NCBI GenBank assembly: GCA_964592855.1 | Contig: CAZQKI010000209.1 | Location: 1 to 7,779, forward strand | Length of the DNA stretch: 7,779 nucleotides | Origin: JAAYLN01 sp964592855 | Lineage (GTDB): Bacteria; Verrucomicrobiota; Kiritimatiellia; RFP12; JAAYLN01 | Direction of reading: 5' to 3' | Shown: positions 6,122 to 7,779 of the stretch, piece by piece | How the letters are laid out: the number at the start of each line of letters is the position of its first letter | How positions within the stretch are numbered: position 1 is the stretch's first letter | Notes under the pieces: generated by a model | Databases searched by the model: none | Told to the model about the DNA's origin: nothing | What the model saw: only the letters and a program-made list of their open reading frames with translations | Made by a program: the position numbers and the translations under genes

Positions 6122-6955
6122 ATGGCAGAATGCAACCCCATGTGTTCAGAACGTTTACAACTCAAGCTGGACCGTCCGCTGGCGGTCTTTGATATCGAAT
6201 CCACCGGGATCAGTACGCGAGCCGACCGGATCATCGAACTTGCGGTCATCCGCATCGAACTCGACGGCAGTGAAACCACAAAAGACTGGCTGGTCAACCC
6301 GACCATTCCCATCCCGGTGGAAACCACGGCGGTGCATGGCATCACGGACGAGATTGTGAAGGATTGCCCCACGTTTGCCCAGATTGCCGGACAGGTTGAT
6401 GCCTTTTTGAAGGGGTGCGACCTGGGCGGGTACAACGTCCTCCGCTTCGACATTCCGATGCTCAGCGAGGAATTTGTCCGGGTCGGCCTGAATCTGGATG
6501 TGGACAACCGGCGTGTGCTGGATGCGCAGCGCATCTACCACCTGAAGGAACCCCGCGATTTATCGGCGGCCCTCCGCTACTTCTGCGGGCGCGAGCACAA
6601 CGATGCCCATGGCGCCGAGGCGGATACGCGGGCGACGCTGGACGTCCTCAAGGGGGAGTTCCGCAAGTACCCCGACCTGCCATTGGACATGGAGTCGCTG
6701 GATCGCCAGTTCAATGCAACCGATCCCTTCAACGCCGACCGCAGCGGGCGGCTGCGCTGGGTGGACGGAGAAATAACCGTCAACTTCGGCAAGAAGAAGG
6801 GGGCCAGGGTCAAGGACCTGCTGACGGCCGATCCGGGTTTTCTGAAATGGATCCTGCGCGGCGATTTCCCCATGGACACCCGCAAGATCATCCAGGATGC
6901 TCTCGACGGGAAATTCCCACTGCCCCCGGGGACGCCGAAGATCATCGAGGGCTGA
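6122..6955 (+). CDS. DEDDh 3'-5' exonuclease, DNA polymerase III epsilon-like
   Basis: The protein has 277 residues. The exonuclease domain (about 18-178) has all acidic motifs: Exo I FDIESTG (Asp24, Glu26), Exo II GYNVLRFDIPML (Asp110) and Exo III HGAEADT (His163, Asp168). These bind two metals and remove nucleotides from 3' ends, so the catalytic set is complete. A C-terminal extension (about 208-262) reads RWVDGEITVNFGKKKG, then DPGFLKWILRGDFP. It matches the 'FGKxKG ... FLxWIL' module often found behind stand-alone epsilon-like exonucleases, so the protein is probably a repair or RNA/DNA processing nuclease rather than the replicative proofreading subunit. The start could be the ATG at 6122 or at 6140; neither has a clear Shine-Dalgarno, and conserved sequence begins only about residue 12. 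It is transcribed alone, divergent from the small basic protein gene. Confidence 0.9.
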   Translation: MAECNPMCSERLQLKLDRPLAVFDIESTGISTRADRIIELAVIRIELDGSETTKDWLVNPTIPIPVETTAVHGITDEIVKDCPTFAQIAGQVDAFLKGCDLGGYNVLRFDIPMLSEEFVRVGLNLDVDNRRVLDAQRIYHLKEPRDLSAALRYFCGREHNDAHGAEADTRATLDVLKGEFRKYPDLPLDMESLDRQFNATDPFNADRSGRLRWVDGEITVNFGKKKGARVKDLLTADPGFLKWILRGDFPMDTRKIIQDALDGKFPLPPGTPKIIEG

Positions 6956-7033
6956 TCCAGCGGTGTCAGCGTTCAATAGCGCCGCTGGCCCGGCTGCGCC
7001 GACCAGTTGGATCGAGTAGGAGACTTGCCGCAT

Positions 7034-7076
7034 CGTCCGCGTCCTCGTTCTCGAAATCTTGCATCGAGGACGAGGG
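7034..7076. repeat. CG-phased hexamer island with hairpin
   Basis: CGTCCG, CGTCCT, CGTTCT and CGAAAT follow head to tail, then CGAGGA and CGAGGG. The arms CCTCGTTCTCG (7043-7053) and CGAGGACGAGG (7065-7075) pair with one mismatch around an 11-nt loop. It lies about 90 nt behind the exonuclease gene. It lacks a T-run, so it is not a standard intrinsic terminator. Confidence 0.55.
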
Positions 7077-7157
7077 AGCCACCCTCGAATTACCGCGTCC
7101 CCCTCCCGTTGAAACCGCGGTTTTCCGAATTGGCGCTGAGAGAATCGCCTATGCATG

Positions 7158-7245
7158 GCGGTCCGAAGTAGGACGGTGCTCCCGCGCCGTCCGGTCTCTG
7201 CGCATCCGCCGGGACGGCCCGGAGGACCGTCCGATCGTCGACCGC
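7158..7245. repeat. REPIN-like doublet: two related hairpin units in opposite orientation
   Basis: Unit 1 (7158-7192, plus) is GCGGTC, seven variable bases, then a 9-bp hairpin starting GGACGGTGC with a TCCC loop. Unit 2 (7212-7245, read on the minus strand) is GCGGTC, seven variable bases, then a 9-bp hairpin starting GGACGGTCC with a TCC loop and closing GGGCCGTCC. Each hairpin contains one T-G wobble at the same place when read in its own orientation. The units are separated by 19 nt. Confidence 0.7.
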
Positions 7246-7287
7246 TCCCCCGCTTCTTCGTTCCCTTCGGGTGAACCGCCACCCCAC

Positions 7288-7361
7288 ACTCGTACACCTA
7301 CTCGTACACTCCCTTCTTGCCCCATCTCAGGAGATTCGCGTGTACGAATAGGTGTACGAGT
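7288..7361. repeat. 22-base inverted repeat with internal 12-base periodicity
   Basis: The left arm 7288-7309 and right arm 7340-7361 are reverse complements with one mismatch and enclose 30 nt. Each arm is itself about two copies of a 12-mer (ACTCGTACACCT on the left; GTGTACGAATAG then GTGTACGAGTAC on the right, with a decayed third copy after it). Confidence 0.8.
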
Positions 7362-7392
7362 ACGTGTGCATGGGCGCCGAGCAGAATGGCGC

Positions 7393-7549
7393 CTGAAGCC
7401 CTGAACCCGGGGCTGAAGCCCCTGCCTCGCTGCCGCCTGAAGGCGGGACTCCGGCAAGGTGTGGTTGGTGCGCCGGTGTTGGTTTCCCTGGCAGACGCCG
7501 AGGTCGGAGTCCCGGCTTCAGCCGGAAGCTAGCAAAGGCCTTCAGGCCT
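7393..7549. repeat. Symmetric cluster of CTGAAG-cored palindromes
   Basis: Four 14-base palindromes are present: GGGGCTGAAGCCCC (7409-7422), CCGCCTGAAGGCGG (7433-7446), CCGGCTTCAGCCGG (7512-7525) and AGGCCTTCAGGCCT (7536-7549). The first two carry CTGAAG in the centre and the last two its complement CTTCAG, with 24 nt between cores in both halves. GGGACTCC (7445-7452) and GGAGTCCC (7506-7513) form the inner arms. An extra CTGAAG lies at 7393. The whole is a large imperfect inverted repeat around a 53-nt centre. Confidence 0.75.
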
Positions 7550-7716
7550 GTATGACGGTCGATTAACGGTTGACTACTTTTGCGGACGCATCGACCCGGG
7601 CGCGAGCCGTAGCGCGGGACGTATCGGACCGCTCCAAGCCATTCGATCACAAAATGAACGTAAATGACAAGGCTTTAGCGAGCTACGCAAAAACACCACG
7701 TGAGGTTTCTCAGACC

Positions 7717-7736
7717 AGAACGTCCCGCCACGTTCT
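7717..7736. repeat. Short perfect hairpin
   Basis: AGAACGT (7717-7723) and ACGTTCT (7730-7736) pair perfectly around CCCGCC. No T-run follows. The function is unknown; it could be a chance palindrome or part of an element continuing past the right edge. Confidence 0.45.
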
Positions 7737-7779
7737 CGGGGCTGCGCCAGAGAAACTGCTATTGCGCGGGTGCGGGCGC

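Larger units (their letters stand above)
6956..7779. other. Repeat-rich region without a convincing gene
   Basis: No reading frame here looks like a protein. The open frames on both strands translate the inverted repeats into Arg/Pro/Gly-rich text. The region holds, in order, a hexamer-phased island with a hairpin, an inverted pair of GGACGG hairpins, a hexamer-phased 22-base inverted repeat, a symmetric cluster of CTGAAG palindromes, and a small hairpin near the right edge. These are listed separately. Confidence 0.7.

Noticed and set aside
7043..7075. Intrinsic terminator for the exonuclease gene.
   Set aside because: A stem is present but there is no T-run after it, and the loop is long and the stem carries a mismatch.
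7393..7549. CRISPR array as an explanation of the regularly spaced palindromes.
   Set aside because: The units are inverted relative to each other, differ in stem sequence, and lack equal-length unique spacers; no cas gene is seen.
7327..7650. 107-codon minus-strand frame ending in a Tyr/Thr repeat.
   Set aside because: It simply translates the palindrome cluster and the hexamer repeat; the apparent protein repeats are DNA repeats.
7614..7728. Possible element ends: GCGGGACGT (7614-7622) and ACGTCCCGC (7720-7728), a 9-bp inverted repeat 97 nt apart.
   Set aside because: Short, GC-rich, no flanking target duplication and no coding content between; chance is likely.
7654..7779. Frame starting at ATG 7654 (MNVNDKALASYAKTP...) that stays open to the right edge, 42 codons.
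   Set aside because: No Shine-Dalgarno, no recognisable family, and too short before the edge to judge. It could be the start of a gene outside the window.

Overview
The window is a high-GC bacterial chromosomal segment, most likely from the PVC superphylum (Verrucomicrobiota, Kiritimatiellota or Lentisphaerota). The best taxonomic marker is a 51-residue basic protein at 5893-6048 (minus). It resembles the 'small basic protein' family that I know from Chlamydiae and Verrucomicrobia. Phylum-level placement is an inference from this one marker and from overall composition.

Layout. (1) 3-3364, plus strand: a compact co-directional cluster. It holds a 5'-truncated SlyB-like glycine-zipper lipoprotein, a DsbD-type thiol:disulfide interchange protein with a short C-terminus, and a putative Ntn-hydrolase of the C45/acyltransferase type. 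Gaps are 26 and 21 nt. (2) 3365-6048, minus strand, convergent with the first cluster and sharing no intergenic base with it: in transcription order, the small basic protein, a secreted SH3-domain protein, pantothenate synthetase (panC), and a decayed SPFH/band-7 gene whose middle is missing. (3) 6049-6121: a short divergent intergenic region. (4) 6122-6955, plus: a DEDDh 3'-5' exonuclease with a C-terminal extension. (5) 6956-7779: about 820 bases with no convincing gene but dense inverted-repeat structure.

How the genes fit together. The plus cluster is envelope-oriented: an outer-membrane lipoprotein and delivery of electrons across the inner membrane to periplasmic disulfides. The soluble hydrolase behind it has no obvious link to that role. 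The minus cluster mixes housekeeping (panC for coenzyme A, the small basic protein) with envelope proteins (SH3 protein, SPFH remnant). It looks like a spacing-based operon rather than a dedicated pathway.

The most notable material is non-coding. At 7158-7245 two related hairpin units sit in opposite orientation, like a REPIN doublet. At 7393-7549 a second, unrelated set of CTGAAG-cored palindromes is also arranged symmetrically. Between and before these lie islands with a CG-led six-base periodicity, one forming a 22-base inverted repeat. I see no CRISPR array, tRNA, rRNA or complete transposase, and no convincing new multi-gene system.
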